From positions 1 to 55,787 of the forward strand of contig NW_004457375.1 in NCBI RefSeq assembly GCF_000313135.1: a stretch of DNA of 55,787 bases, read 5' to 3'. The first letter of the stretch is position 1. Each line of letters opens with the position of its first letter. The notes under the pieces are model-generated. The model did no database searches. It saw nothing but the letters and a program-made list of their open reading frames with translations, and was not told the DNA's origin. Below, one piece after another: positions 33,614 through 43,652 of the stretch. Source of the DNA: Acanthamoeba castellanii str. Neff. Taxonomy: Eukaryota > Discosea > Longamoebia > Acanthamoebidae. Position numbers and translations under genes: made by a program.

Positions 33614-34324
33614 TCACAGGTAGGTGAGGACGGTGCTGCCGATGTGCACGAGCATGAGCACCTGCGCCACAACATGGACCAGGTAGCTCACCGCGCGCCA
33701 CGGCTGCACGCTGGCCAGGTAGAACACGGTGTGCAGCACACGCGCGCCGGTGTACGTCCACAGCAGAGCCTTGGCGTAGAACACCGACGGCGAGGTCAGA
33801 GCGAACAGCAGACCTGCCCAGACCCCCACAAAACGAGAAAAGCACTCAATCAGTCCTCTACTCGATTGCGAAGGACGAATTTGTAGAATTGAACCACAAG
33901 ATGCGTACCGATGGTGTAGAAGACGTAGATGTTCTCCATGTCGTTGGTGTGGAGGCCATAGGCGCGGGTGATGCGCGGGTGGTTGGCGGTCTTGGTCAGC
34001 AGCTCCTTGGCCTTCTCCTTGGGTGCCTTGACGTAGTCCTCCTCGTACTTGAAGGCCTTCAGCGAGAGGCGAAGACGCGTCACGTTGAACGAGACCACAA
34101 GCTGCACACGCACGCCCACGCAAATTGCATTGCCAAAACGAAGATGAGGAAAATGAGAGCGATTGTGCTAAAAAACGAGAAATCTGAAAGCGAAAAGTGG
34201 CGCGAACCATCTTCACGGTCAAGATGACAACGCAAAGGACATAGGTGGCAAAGACGGGATCGGACAAGAAGGTCTGGAAGGTAGCGGTCACGGGGGACAC
34301 CACGGGCGCTGCGGCTTGGGCCAT
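33614..34324 (-). CDS. MAPEG-family membrane protein (microsomal glutathione S-transferase / PGES-like)
   Basis: Three exons starting MAQAAAPVVSPVTATFQTFL at the ATG at 34324 give about 150 residues, the usual MAPEG size, with four membrane helices (YVLCVVILTVKM; ENIYVFYTIG; ALLWTYTGARVLHTVFYLA; YLVHVVAQVLMLVHIGSTVL). Diagnostic residues are the helix-2 motif HTNDMENIYVFY, matching the RAHRNDMETIYPF motif of mammalian PGES-1 and MGST1 that contacts glutathione, and the ARVLHTVFYL motif of helix 3. Members conjugate glutathione to lipophilic compounds or reduce lipid hydroperoxides in the ER or mitochondrial outer membrane. The exact substrate cannot be told from sequence. Confidence 0.9.
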   Translation of the reverse strand: MAQAAAPVVSPVTATFQTFLSDPVFATYVLCVVILTVKMVRATFRFQISRFLAQSLSFSSSSFWQCNLRGRACAACGLVQRDASSPLAEGLQVRGGLRQGTQGEGQGAADQDRQPPAHHPRLWPPHQRHGEHLRLLHHRYASCGSILQIRPSQSSRGLIECFSRFVGVWAGLLFALTSPSVFYAKALLWTYTGARVLHTVFYLASVQPWRAVSYLVHVVAQVLMLVHIGSTVLTYL

Positions 34325-34717
34325 GTCTGTTTTGGGTGTTTGTGCGCACCATCCTCCCCTGCATGTTTTTGAGCGCTGCCAAAACTTGCGATTGGGCCAT
34401 AAAAGTCGGCAACAAGTAGAAATAGTCCGGCCCAACTAAAATCGACCAAGACAATCGTTGGACTGTTCTTGAGTCCCTTCTTCGTCGATGATCCTTGATC
34501 GCCGGAGGAACTGAGATAGCAACGCATTGAGAACAAGAACATCCGGCACCAAGAAGAAGAAGAATGTGAGAGAAGGGTGCATGCCAGAAAGCGCGAAGAA
34601 AAGTGGAAGGAAAGCGGCCTGAATGAGTCACACACGCTGTGTTCGTTTGTCCGCCGACCAACAAGACGACCTCGAGTTTTTTTATTCCTATCACACACAA
34701 AGCGCACCACATCGGCA
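34325..34717. promoter_or_regulatory. Divergent intergenic region, MAPEG and LEA-like genes
   Basis: 393 bases between divergent start codons. Open frames here have no family resemblance. No repeat or RNA gene is apparent. Confidence 0.45.
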
Positions 34718-36612
34718 ATGCGAAGGCTGGCGCTCACACACTTTGCCTCCACTGGGAGAGGCGGCTTGGCCTCCTCACGCCTCCATGTAGACCTGAGACC
34801 ACACCCAACCTGGCCGCCCTCCTCTCCCTCATCATGGAGCACAGCGCCTGGGTTTCTGCTGAGCGGACGACGGCGAACCTACGCCAGCGATCAGCCCCCT
34901 CGCAAGGAGCTCGCAGCGGCGGAGCTGAGAGAAGGGGAGACCTACAGCCAAGTGGCCAACAAGGAAAGAGAGAAAGCGAAGAAGGAAAACGAAAGCGACA
35001 GCGAAAGTGAAAGCGACGAAGTCACCGGACTTCTCCTGGAGAACGAAGAGAAAAAGGAAGGCGGGGAGGAGAAGATGGGGCCACTGCAGAGCGTAGTGGC
35101 CAGCATCGCGGAGACTGGCACGACCCCCCCCCTTTGGGCGCTCCGCAGCCACGTTTTGTGAGATTGGAAGTTCGCGAGACTGACAAGAGCCTTTGTGCAA
35201 CGTTGGGTTGTCTGGCGGGCCAACAGGGAAGAAGCTGACCGAGAAGGCCAGCGAGATCGTGTCGGGCACCAACGAGAAGGTGGTGGAGACCGTTGGCTCG
35301 GTCACCGAATCCGTAACTGGTACCACTTCCTTCTTCTCACTACTGCGTGTCGGTCGCGAGTTGTGGCGCTGATGTTGCCGCGATGCTGAGCGTGTGTATA
35401 GAAGAAAGTAGTGACCCCTCCGTAACGAAAGCTCCCGTGCCTGTGGATGATGGTGTTTATCCCTCCCCTCACCTCATCCTTGTTTTCTCTCTTCCCATTG
35501 CCTGCCGCTCCGCATCTGCCGCCGCCACGGCCGCCACCTCCATGCAACAACGGCCACCCCACGCCTGCCTGCGCTCTGTGTGCCGCCACACCACCACTGC
35601 CGCCCCTTCACATTCATCGTCACCCGCACCGCGCTCTGTGTTGTCGTGTCATCTGTGCCTCCACGCCGGTGGTGAGACAACGGCAGAGAAGGTGACGGGT
35701 GTGGCTCACGCTGTTGCAGGTGTGGGCGCGGAGGTGACCGCTGATGTTGTCACCGTTGCCAGCGAAGTCGTCACCGCGGTCAAGGAGACCGTGGAGGACA
35801 CCATCCATATCGCCAAGGACGCCATCGACGCCGGGAAGGTGCGCAATAAACGCCCCCCCCCCCCAATGTGTGTGTGGTGTGTGCCGCGCGGGCGCACTAT
35901 CAGTTGGTTGATTGTTGATCTGGCGGAGCAGGACAAGACGCTGGAGGGAGCGGTGTCGCAGATGGTCAAGGTGCTCAAGATATCGGTCTACCAGCTGGTG
36001 GACGAGGGCTTCACCAAGGCGACGGTGTCGTCGGGCGTCAACGTGATGGGCGTCGTCAATCTCAACGTGTCGGTCCACCTCGAGGAGCAGATGGCCGTCC
36101 ACTTCAAGCGGCTCGAGGAGAAGGAGAAGCGCAAGCACAAACGCGACAAGGCCGCCAAGGCCGCCGCCCGCAACGGTTCGTCTACACCATCAGCGGCCAC
36201 GCCCACGTCGCCAGCGACATCAACACCGACACCGACGTCACCGCCTCCCACAGCAAAGGCTTTCCCAACGATCATACCGGACCATAACGAGGTGAGCGTC
36301 GAGGTGAAGAAGCTGCGGGAGAAGAAGAAGGAGAAGCGACCGGCCAAAGCCACGGAGCTGATCCAGCGGATCATCGAGGGCGACGAGGCGGCGCTCACGG
36401 AAAACGCCGAAACCCATCGCCACGACGTACACGAGCACCGAGACTGCGCTCCTACACCTCCCGTGGGCAAGGCCTCGCGGGCGGTGGCCCAGAAGAAGGA
36501 GGCCCACGTCGCCCCGCCGGCGGCAGTGCCGAATGCTGGGCGGGGACGAGGGAAGAGAGCCGTGGCGCCGAAGGTGGTCGATGACACCCCCGGGTCGTCG
36601 ACGTCTGAATAA
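34718..36612 (+). CDS. Unrecognised helical protein with LEA-like segment and probable mitochondrial presequence
   Basis: The start MRRLALTHFASTGRGGLASS at 34718 is Arg/Ser/Ala-rich and free of acidic residues, like a mitochondrial presequence. A charged stretch follows (KKENESDSESESDE). Exons 2-4 (from 35227, about 35687 and about 35932) encode amphipathic helices rich in Ala, Val, Thr, Lys and Glu (KLTEKASEIVSGTNEKVVETVGSV; VGAEVTADVVTVASEVVTAVKETVEDT). These resemble group-3 LEA or apolipoprotein-type helices. Next comes VSQMVKVLKISVYQLVDEGF, then a Lys-rich coiled coil (RLEEKEKRKHKRDKAAKAAA) and a Ser/Pro/Thr tail ending PGSSTSE. The first intron appears to start with GC (35118). LEA-like proteins protect membranes during drying, a tempting role in a cyst-former, but this is inference. 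Confidence 0.6.
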
Positions 36613-36882
36613 ACCCCAGTACCTCCCTGAATGGTCCCATCGGGTTGGCAGTCCGGTTGCACTGTAGCCCGTCTGAGAAGAGAGCAGGAACCAATGGGCG
36701 ACTGCGCGCTTCAGCGGAAGATGAAAAGAGAATTTCTTAGTTGGTGCAAACCGAGAAAATAAGAGAAAAGGGACAAATCGGGATAAATCCCACAATGCCA
36801 ACTCCCACCTCTTTCCTCTTTTCTCTCTCCTCCGCATCACCATCCTCCTCTTTCGGCCGGCCCTTTGGGAGTAAGCAAAAAA

Positions 36883-37425
36883 ATGGTACGCATTAGCCTT
36901 GGCCCTGATGCGATGCGTGGTGGGTGTGGGTTGTGTCCGTACTCGAGAGACTATGTAGCGGAGAGCTATGCGCAGACGAGACCATGGAGGATTGATGCCT
37001 AATCGATGCCATTCTGCCCTCATCACAGGTGAACATTCCTAAGACCAGGAACACCTTCTGCAAGAAGTGCAAGAAGCACACCCCGCAGAAGGTTGCCCAG
37101 TACAAGGCTGGCAAGGCCTCCCTCTTCGCCCAGGGTATGCCCTTTCCTCCGCATTTTCGCATGCATTTACCCCATCGGCTCCGTTGGCTACCGCTTACAT
37201 TACATTTGCGATGGCGTAGGTAAGAGGCGTTACGATAGAAAGCAGTCCGGCTTCGGTGGTCAGACCAAGCCCGTCTTCAAGAAGAAGGCCAAGACGACGA
37301 AGAAGATCGTGCTCAGGATGGAGTGCACCATCTGCAAGCAGAAGCACCAGCAGGTCATCAAGAGGTGCAAGCACTTCGAGTTGGGCGGTGAGAAGAAGAA
37401 GAAGGGAGCTGCCATCCAGTTCTAA
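36883..37425 (+). CDS. RPL36A: 60S ribosomal protein eL42 (L44e / L36A)
   Basis: Three exons (36883-36885, 37029-37134, 37220-37425) total 315 bases and give 104 residues. The first coding exon is just the ATG; a GTACGC donor follows at once, and exon 2 opens with [21 protein letters not shown]. The zinc-binding cysteines are CKKC and CTIC/C ([18 protein letters not shown]). The central block [19 protein letters not shown] is near-identical across eukaryotes. Pro54 corresponds to yeast Pro56, where substitution gives cycloheximide resistance, so a sensitive ribosome is predicted. eL42 lies at the 60S E-site. The protein ends KGAAIQF. Confidence 0.97.
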
Positions 37426-37843
37426 ACGCGCTGTGTCTCATTCTACTCTCCAAATCCAACACTGTCCAGTCGACCATCCATTTACTGCCCCTTTATTTAC
37501 ATTTTCATCGTGAGCAATTAAGTGGACTGCCCGTTCGGCTCGTGAGGCCCGTGCCCCTCTGATCAGAAGATGAGAGACGCAATACTGCCACTGCGCGTCG
37601 CGCAAGGAAAGGAGAGAGAGTTTTCTACCCCCCCCCCAATCGCCCCGAAGAAGCTTCAGCTTGGTTGCAAGTTTCGTTATTGACGCCGACTCGAGCCGCT
37701 GACCCCAATTCTCTCGAGCACATCATTTAGACAGGCGTCACTGGCGTCGGCAACTGTTCTATCTGTTGCTCTTACTGTTGCGATCTTCTACGCGACGATA
37801 ATTTCATTAACCAATTATTCGGCGCCCCCTACTCGCTTAGACG
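37426..37843 (+). other. Gap between eL42 and FKBP15 genes
   Basis: 418 bases with no gene. It should hold the eL42 3' end and the FKBP15 promoter. A CCAAT box sits at 37811-37815 in an AT-rich patch, 29 bases before the FKBP15 ATG. Confidence 0.45.
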
Positions 37844-40800
37844 ATGCTCAATCAACCCAAACAGCGCGCCTCCGGACGCCCCAGTAGCGACGATTTTGGC
37901 AGCTTTGATGCTGCCCCATCAGGGTAAGCCCCCCCCCGCCACTATTGAGTTCAATAAACCATTTTAATTCTAATATTTTAAAATAAGGATACGAAAAAAT
38001 ACATCATAATAACGTTCTCTTCCCAGCCCCTCCACTCTCGGTTCGCTGTTCAACGGGAAGGCGCCGCAGCAGGGCAACCAGAGCCTTCAGTACCGACCAG
38101 CCAAGGAGCCCAAGAAGAACGTCCCACAGGCCGCTCCCGCGCCCGCCAAGGACGCGCCTCTTTCCCTTCTTCATGCCAACCCCGTCCAGCTCTTCCAATA
38201 GTACGCCCCTCTACCATGTCTCTTCCTTCCTCTTCTTGTCAACATCAACTTGTTCTTTACACGAACGAGTTTTACTCACCCCCGCCCCCCTTTTTTCCCT
38301 CTATGCGCTACACGAACAGCGATAATGCGAAGCAGGAGCACAGCCCGTTGGGCAAGGTAGGAGCGGCCGTGCTGGGCAACGTGGAAGCGCACAAGTTCCA
38401 GCTCTACCTCTACTACAACAAGAAGCAGCAAGTGTGCAGCATCAACATTTCGCCCAAGTTCAACTTCATCGTACGCTACACACTCACTTCGTGCCTGGAC
38501 CGGGTTCTGTTCTGCTTCTGCTTCGGCTCGTCTTGCTCACATCGACGTGCTCGTGTTTGCCTACGACACGCGCGTATAGGTTCAAAATGACGTGTATTGC
38601 AACTTCAACGACAGTAACAGCCGCAACTGGACGATCATGTTCGCCAAGCACGAGGAGTGCGTCAAGTTCGCCAGCTTCATCGCGGTCGCCAAGACTCTGT
38701 CCGACCCTTCGCGCCCGCTCGTCGTGCAGGACATCAAGCCTGGCAAGGGCAACGTACGGCCACCCCACTCCCTCACCGCGCGCGCGCTCGCGATGCTCGA
38801 GCTTTGCTGGTGAGTTGAGCTGACTGACTGACACATGGGCCGCCGGTTCTGTACACAGAGCGTTGGTGCGGGCGACATGGTGGCGGTCACCTACAGCGGG
38901 TGGATCGTGGGCGCCGACGGCAAGCTCGGCAGCGCCCCCTACGACTCCAACGCCGGCCGCGATCCCCTCAAGCTAGCCATCGGCGCCGGTTCGCACATTG
39001 CCCCCCTCCCGCTCGATCCCTCTCGTCTTACACATCGTCATGCTCTTCTCTCTCTCGCTTCGCAGGCACTGTGGTGAAGGGCTGGGACGAGGGCATGGTC
39101 GGCATGAAGCGCGGCAGCAAGCGCATCATCGCGATTCCGCCCCAGCTGGGCTACGGCGCGTCGGGCCGGTCGCCCGTGCCGCCGCACGCCACACTCGTGC
39201 TGGAGCTTGAGCTGATCAAGGTGCGCCGCGCCTCGGAGCCGCCCGCCCGCCCCCGCACGAGCTCGGCCTCGGCCTCGGGCCTCCCGCCGGTTCTCTTCCC
39301 CAACTCGCCGGCGCCCGACATGGGCGCGGACATCTCCGCCGACGTCACCGATGACGAGGACGACGACGGCAACGTTGGCGTCAACTCGTCGCAGCAGCTG
39401 CGGGCCGACCTGGTGCAGAAGATGAAGAACCTCGGCGCCACGGCCACCCCGTTCGCCGGCCCCGGCTCCGTCCAGGCGGCCAAGCGGCAGCCGCAACCGC
39501 AGCAGCAGGCCCAGTCGTACGGCTCCCCGCAGGATCACTACATGGAGGCCCAGCAACAGCAGCCGCAGCCGCAGTACTCTCCGGTACCCCCCCCCCCTCT
39601 CTGTCGGGCGACCACCAACATGATCGACATTTCTATGTATTCTAAGTCTCGCGTGCGTCGCCTCCTTAAGGTCCAGATGCAGCCCCAGCAGCAGCAGATG
39701 CCTCAGCAGCAGCAGCAGCAGCCCCAGAGTTTCCTCTCGCAGCCCCAGCAGCCGGGTTACCAGCAGCAGCAGCAGCAACCCTACGGCGGCTCCATGCAGC
39801 TCGCGCTCGTTGCTCCCGGGCAGCCGCAGCAGCCCTACCAGCAGCCCGGCGTGTACGGCCAGCAGCCGCAGCCCTACGGCGCTCCCGTCCAGCAGCCCTA
39901 CCAGCAGCAGCCCGTGCCTCAGCCGCAGCAGCCGTACGGCCTGCAGCCGCCCGTGGTGCAGCCTGTCGTTGCCCCTGGTACGCCCCCCCCCAATGATGAT
40001 AACCCCACCAACACGGAGGACTGACTCGGGTGGCCGCGATGGTCGTGCCTTTGTGCACATAGCCCCTGCCGTGGACCCCTACCAGCAGCAGCAGGCCCAG
40101 CTCCAGCAGCAGGTGCTGCAGCTGCAGCAGCAGTCCCAGCAGCTCCTCTCCCAGCACCAGGCCGCACTCACCACTCCGGTACCGCGCCTCCACTTTCCGC
40201 GCGGATGTGTGTCCCACGACTCACCTCACTCGCCTGGTGGTGGTGGTTTGTTGGTGGATCGATCATGACAGGCGCCGGCGCGGGAGAAGAGCGTGCCGAC
40301 GGACATGATCGGGATCTTGGTGGAGCAGAAGGAGTTCCAGAACGACGTGCAGCGCACGCTCAAGGATGTGAGCGAGAAGGTCGAGGAGGTCCACCGCACC
40401 GTTCAGATCTTTGGCGGACGGGCCACCCGCGAGGGCTCCTACGGCGCCGCCACCGGCCTCACGCCCATCCTCCTCCTCCAGACCATCCAAAAGATGATCG
40501 ACGAGAACGAACTCCTCAAGAAGGAGGTCTCCGACAAGTCCAACAAGATGGACATCCTCCGGTACTACCCCACACACGACACACGACACACGACACGTGC
40601 TGACGGAACATCCGTACGATCATAGGGAGCAAATCACGGTGTTGCATTCGAAGAACGATTCGTTCCTGGACCAGCACAACAAGATCCAGGAGCAGCGCGC
40701 GGACACTCTGAAGGAGAGCGCGGAGCTGGCGCGGCGCAACCTGATGGCGGTGCGCGAGCAGAAGGCCAAGCTCGAGGAGGAGCTCACCGAGGCCATGCAG

Positions 40801-43450
40801 GAGCTCAACGACCGCAGGCGCGAGGCGGCGCAGATGACCAAGGTGGCCGAGGAGGCCAACGAGCAGCGCGACCGGCTGGCCAACGAGCTCGAGCGGGTCA
40901 AGGGCGAGAACTCGCTCTACAAGAGCAAGCAGTTCGCGCTCGAGGAGCAGCTCAAGGAGGCCACTGTCGAGCTCAAGGAGGAGAAGACGGCCAAGCGCCA
41001 GGCCCAGACCAACAACAACGCCCTGCGCGAGGAGCTCGCCGAGAAGGTCGAGCAGATCGCCGCGCTCGAGAAGAAGCTCGAGGAGCGCCGCAAGAAGGCC
41101 GAGGAGGCCCGCCGCGAGCTCGAGGCCGCCCACGAAGAGGAGAAGCGCACCCTCGAGGCCGCCCTGCGCAAGGCCAAGGACGCTCTCCAGCACGAGCGCG
41201 ACGCCCAGGCCGACGAGGTCGCCAAGCACCTCCACCAGGCCGAGCGCGACGCCGCCGACCGCCTCCGCCGCCGCGAGAAGGAGCTCAAGGACCAGCACGC
41301 CCGCGAGGCCAAGGCCGCCAAGGCCGAGCTGGAGCGCGTGAAGCGCGAGAGCGCGCAAAAGCTGCACGAGGTGCGCGAGAAGGCCAAGGAGGACATGACT
41401 GGCAGCATCAAGAAGATCATGAACGACATCTTCTTCTCGCTCCGGGGTGAGTTCGATGACGAGGAGGCCTACGACGGCGAGACCATCATGAACTCCCTCA
41501 AGGCCACCATCCGCGAGACCACCGTCTCCCTCCTCCAGCAGGCCCAGGACGACGCCGACGCCGAAGAGAACGCCGACGCCGAAGCCGACAACGCCGACAA
41601 GGTTGAGGCCGAGACCGCCGCCGCCGACAAGGCCGAGGAGGCCACGACTGTCGACGCCGAGGCCGAGACCGAGACCGCCGCCGCCGACAAGGCCGAGGCG
41701 ACCGAGGCGGAGGCCAAGGAGGCGGAGGGCGGACTGCTCTTCGGGGAGAGGACGAAGAGCTCCACGCTCAGGGACCTCGAGGTCAAGGAGGGCGAGCTCT
41801 TCACGGAGGCCGAGGACCCACTCTTCGCCCCGCCCCAGAAGGCCGCCACCGCCGAGGAGGCCCAGGAGGCCCACCACGACGAGAAGCCCCAGGCCGACGA
41901 CCACGAGGAGCAGACCGAGACAGCCGAGGACAAGCCCCAGGCCGACCAGGCCGACGACCACGAGGAGCAGACCGAGACAGCCGGGGACAAGCCCCAGGCC
42001 GACCAGGCCGACGACCACGAGGAGCAGACCGAGCCGGCCGCGCCAGCTGGTGCCCAGGAGGGCGAGGCTGAGGAGACGGCGGAGGCCGAGGAGGTGGCCG
42101 AGGAGCAGGAGGAGGGCGAGGTGGACCTGGCGGCGTCGGCGCTGGACGAGCTGGACGACGCGCTGCTCACGCCCCGCGACGAGGCCCACGAAGAGGGCGA
42201 GGCGGCCCCGGCCCCGAGCGCCGTGCCCAACTTTGGGGCGGCCCCGGCCGCGGACGATGAGGAAGAGGAGGACCAGGACGACGATCTCGACGACGCCCCG
42301 CAGGAGGAGGAGGAGGCTACCGAGGGCCAGGCCGCCCAGGCCGCCCCCGTCGCCGACCCCCTCGGCGCCTTCGGCGATGCCTCCCCCGAGCAGCACGAGG
42401 AGGAGGTGAGCGAGGAGGCCGAGGCGGAGCAGCACGAGGAGGAGGCGAGCGAGGCTGCCGAGGCGGAGGCAGAGGAGGAGGCAGAGGAGGAGGCAGAGGA
42501 GGAAGCGGTGGAGGAGCAGCAGCCGGCCGACGAGGAAGAAGAAGAAGAAGCCGAAGGCGAGACAGCGGAGGAGGAAGGCGAAGGCGAGGAGGCCGAGGCC
42601 GAAGAGGTTGAGGGAGAGGAGGCCGAGGAAGAGGCCGTGGAGGTGGCCGAGGGCGACGAAGAAGCGGCCGAGGCCGAGGAGGGAGGTGGAGAGGAAGCTG
42701 CCGAGGAGGCCGAGGAAGAGACCGAGGAGGTGGCCGAGGACGACGAAGAACCGGCCGAGGCCGAGGAGGGCGAAGAGGAGGCCGCCGAGGCCGAGGAAGA
42801 AGGGGAAGAGGAGGCTGCCGAGGCCGAGGAGGAGGAGGAGGAGGAGGCCGAGGAAGAGCAGGAGCAGGAGGAGGGAGACGTGAGCGCGCCTCCCGTGTTC
42901 GAGGATCCGCTCCTGGGCGGTGATGGCGAGACGACCGTGGTGAAGGCCGCGCCCGCGCCCACCCCCACCAAGTCGACCTCCATGTTCGGTGATGACGATG
43001 AAGAAGAGGAGGACCTCCTCGCCAAGGGCAAGGCCCCCGCCGGCAACGCCTCCTCTGCGTACGCCCCGCCCCGCCCCCAATCCACCCTACTCCACTCACC
43101 GATCCGCTTACCCGCTCGTGTCGTGTGTCGTGTCGTGTGTCGTGTGCGAATACTGCAGGGTGGGTGGTCTGCTGGGTGGTAGGGAGAGCAGCCTGTTCGG
43201 AGACGACTCGTCGCTCTTCGCGGGGGCGTCGTCCCCGTCGCCGAGCCCCGCGGCGAAGGGCACGGCGGGCAAGACGCCGGCGACCACGCCCTCCAAGCCC
43301 TCGCTCGACTCGCTCTTTGGCGACTCGGGCGAGACGCCCTCCTTCTTTGACGACTTTGCCGCGCCGCCCGCGCTCAAGAAGCCCGCGGCCCAGACGCCCT
43401 CCAAGGACGTCGACCTCTTCTCCGACGACATGTTCAGCAGCTTCCAGTGA
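37844..43450 (+). CDS. FKBP15: FKBP15 / WAFL orthologue (endosomal FKBP, coiled-coil)
   Basis: It starts MLNQPKQRASGRPSSDDFGSF at 37844 and ends SSFQ at 43450. A WH1/PH-like N-terminal domain (FGxAVLGN-type: KVGAAVLGNVEAHKFQLYLYYNKKQQ; NWTIMFAKHEECVKF) precedes an FKBP domain (GDMVAVTYSGWI, KGWDEGMVGMKRGSKR, GYGASGR, PPHATLVLELELIKV). A long Gln/Pro-rich linker follows (39.48-40.18 kb). Then come about 270 residues of coiled coil (40.3-41.4 kb). The next block, SIKKIMNDIFFSLRGEFDDEEAYDG, is strikingly like human FKBP15 (KKIMNQVFQSLRREFELEESYNG, from memory). The rest is a roughly 450-residue acidic Ala/Glu region with LFGDD-type motifs. Human FKBP15 sits on early endosomes with actin and WASH components. 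About ten exons; the coiled coil and acidic tail are one exon (40627-43058). Confidence 0.92.
39480..40180 (+). repeat. CAG-rich coding repeat (Gln/Pro-rich linker)
   Basis: Imperfect CAG/CAGCCC tracts encode the Gln/Pro-rich linker of FKBP15, with an intron or two in between (39584-39670 and about 39977-40075). Confidence 0.8.
41540..42890 (+). repeat. Acidic GAG/GCC coding repeat (Ala/Glu-rich)
   Basis: Degenerate repeats of GAGGCCGAGGAG encode the long Ala/Glu tail of FKBP15. Two near-identical 60-base units repeat at about 41895-42035 (DDHEEQTETAEDKPQADQA). Confidence 0.85.
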
Positions 43451-43652
43451 TGGTCTCGAACGTCGATCGTCATAGTCACCACACCTGCACCATACCTTGC
43501 AAACAACAACAACAACAACATTTACGGTCTTTTTTTAACAATTATATTTAACCCAATCATAGGTCCCACATATCTCGACTTCTACCTTCTTCCAAAGCTG
43601 CTTTTGATGTTTCTTCATTTGCTTCTCCTTCTACATCTTCTTCTTTTTCTGA

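Noticed and set aside
36238..37162. Minus-strand frames between the LEA-like gene and eL42
   Set aside because: They have no family resemblance and cross the well-supported eL42 exons on the other strand.
40516..43080. Very long minus-strand open frames opposite the FKBP15 coding exon
   Set aside because: They are composition shadows of GAG/GCC-rich codons, giving Leu/Gly or Ser/Ala monotony with no domain. The plus-strand frame has clear FKBP15 homology.
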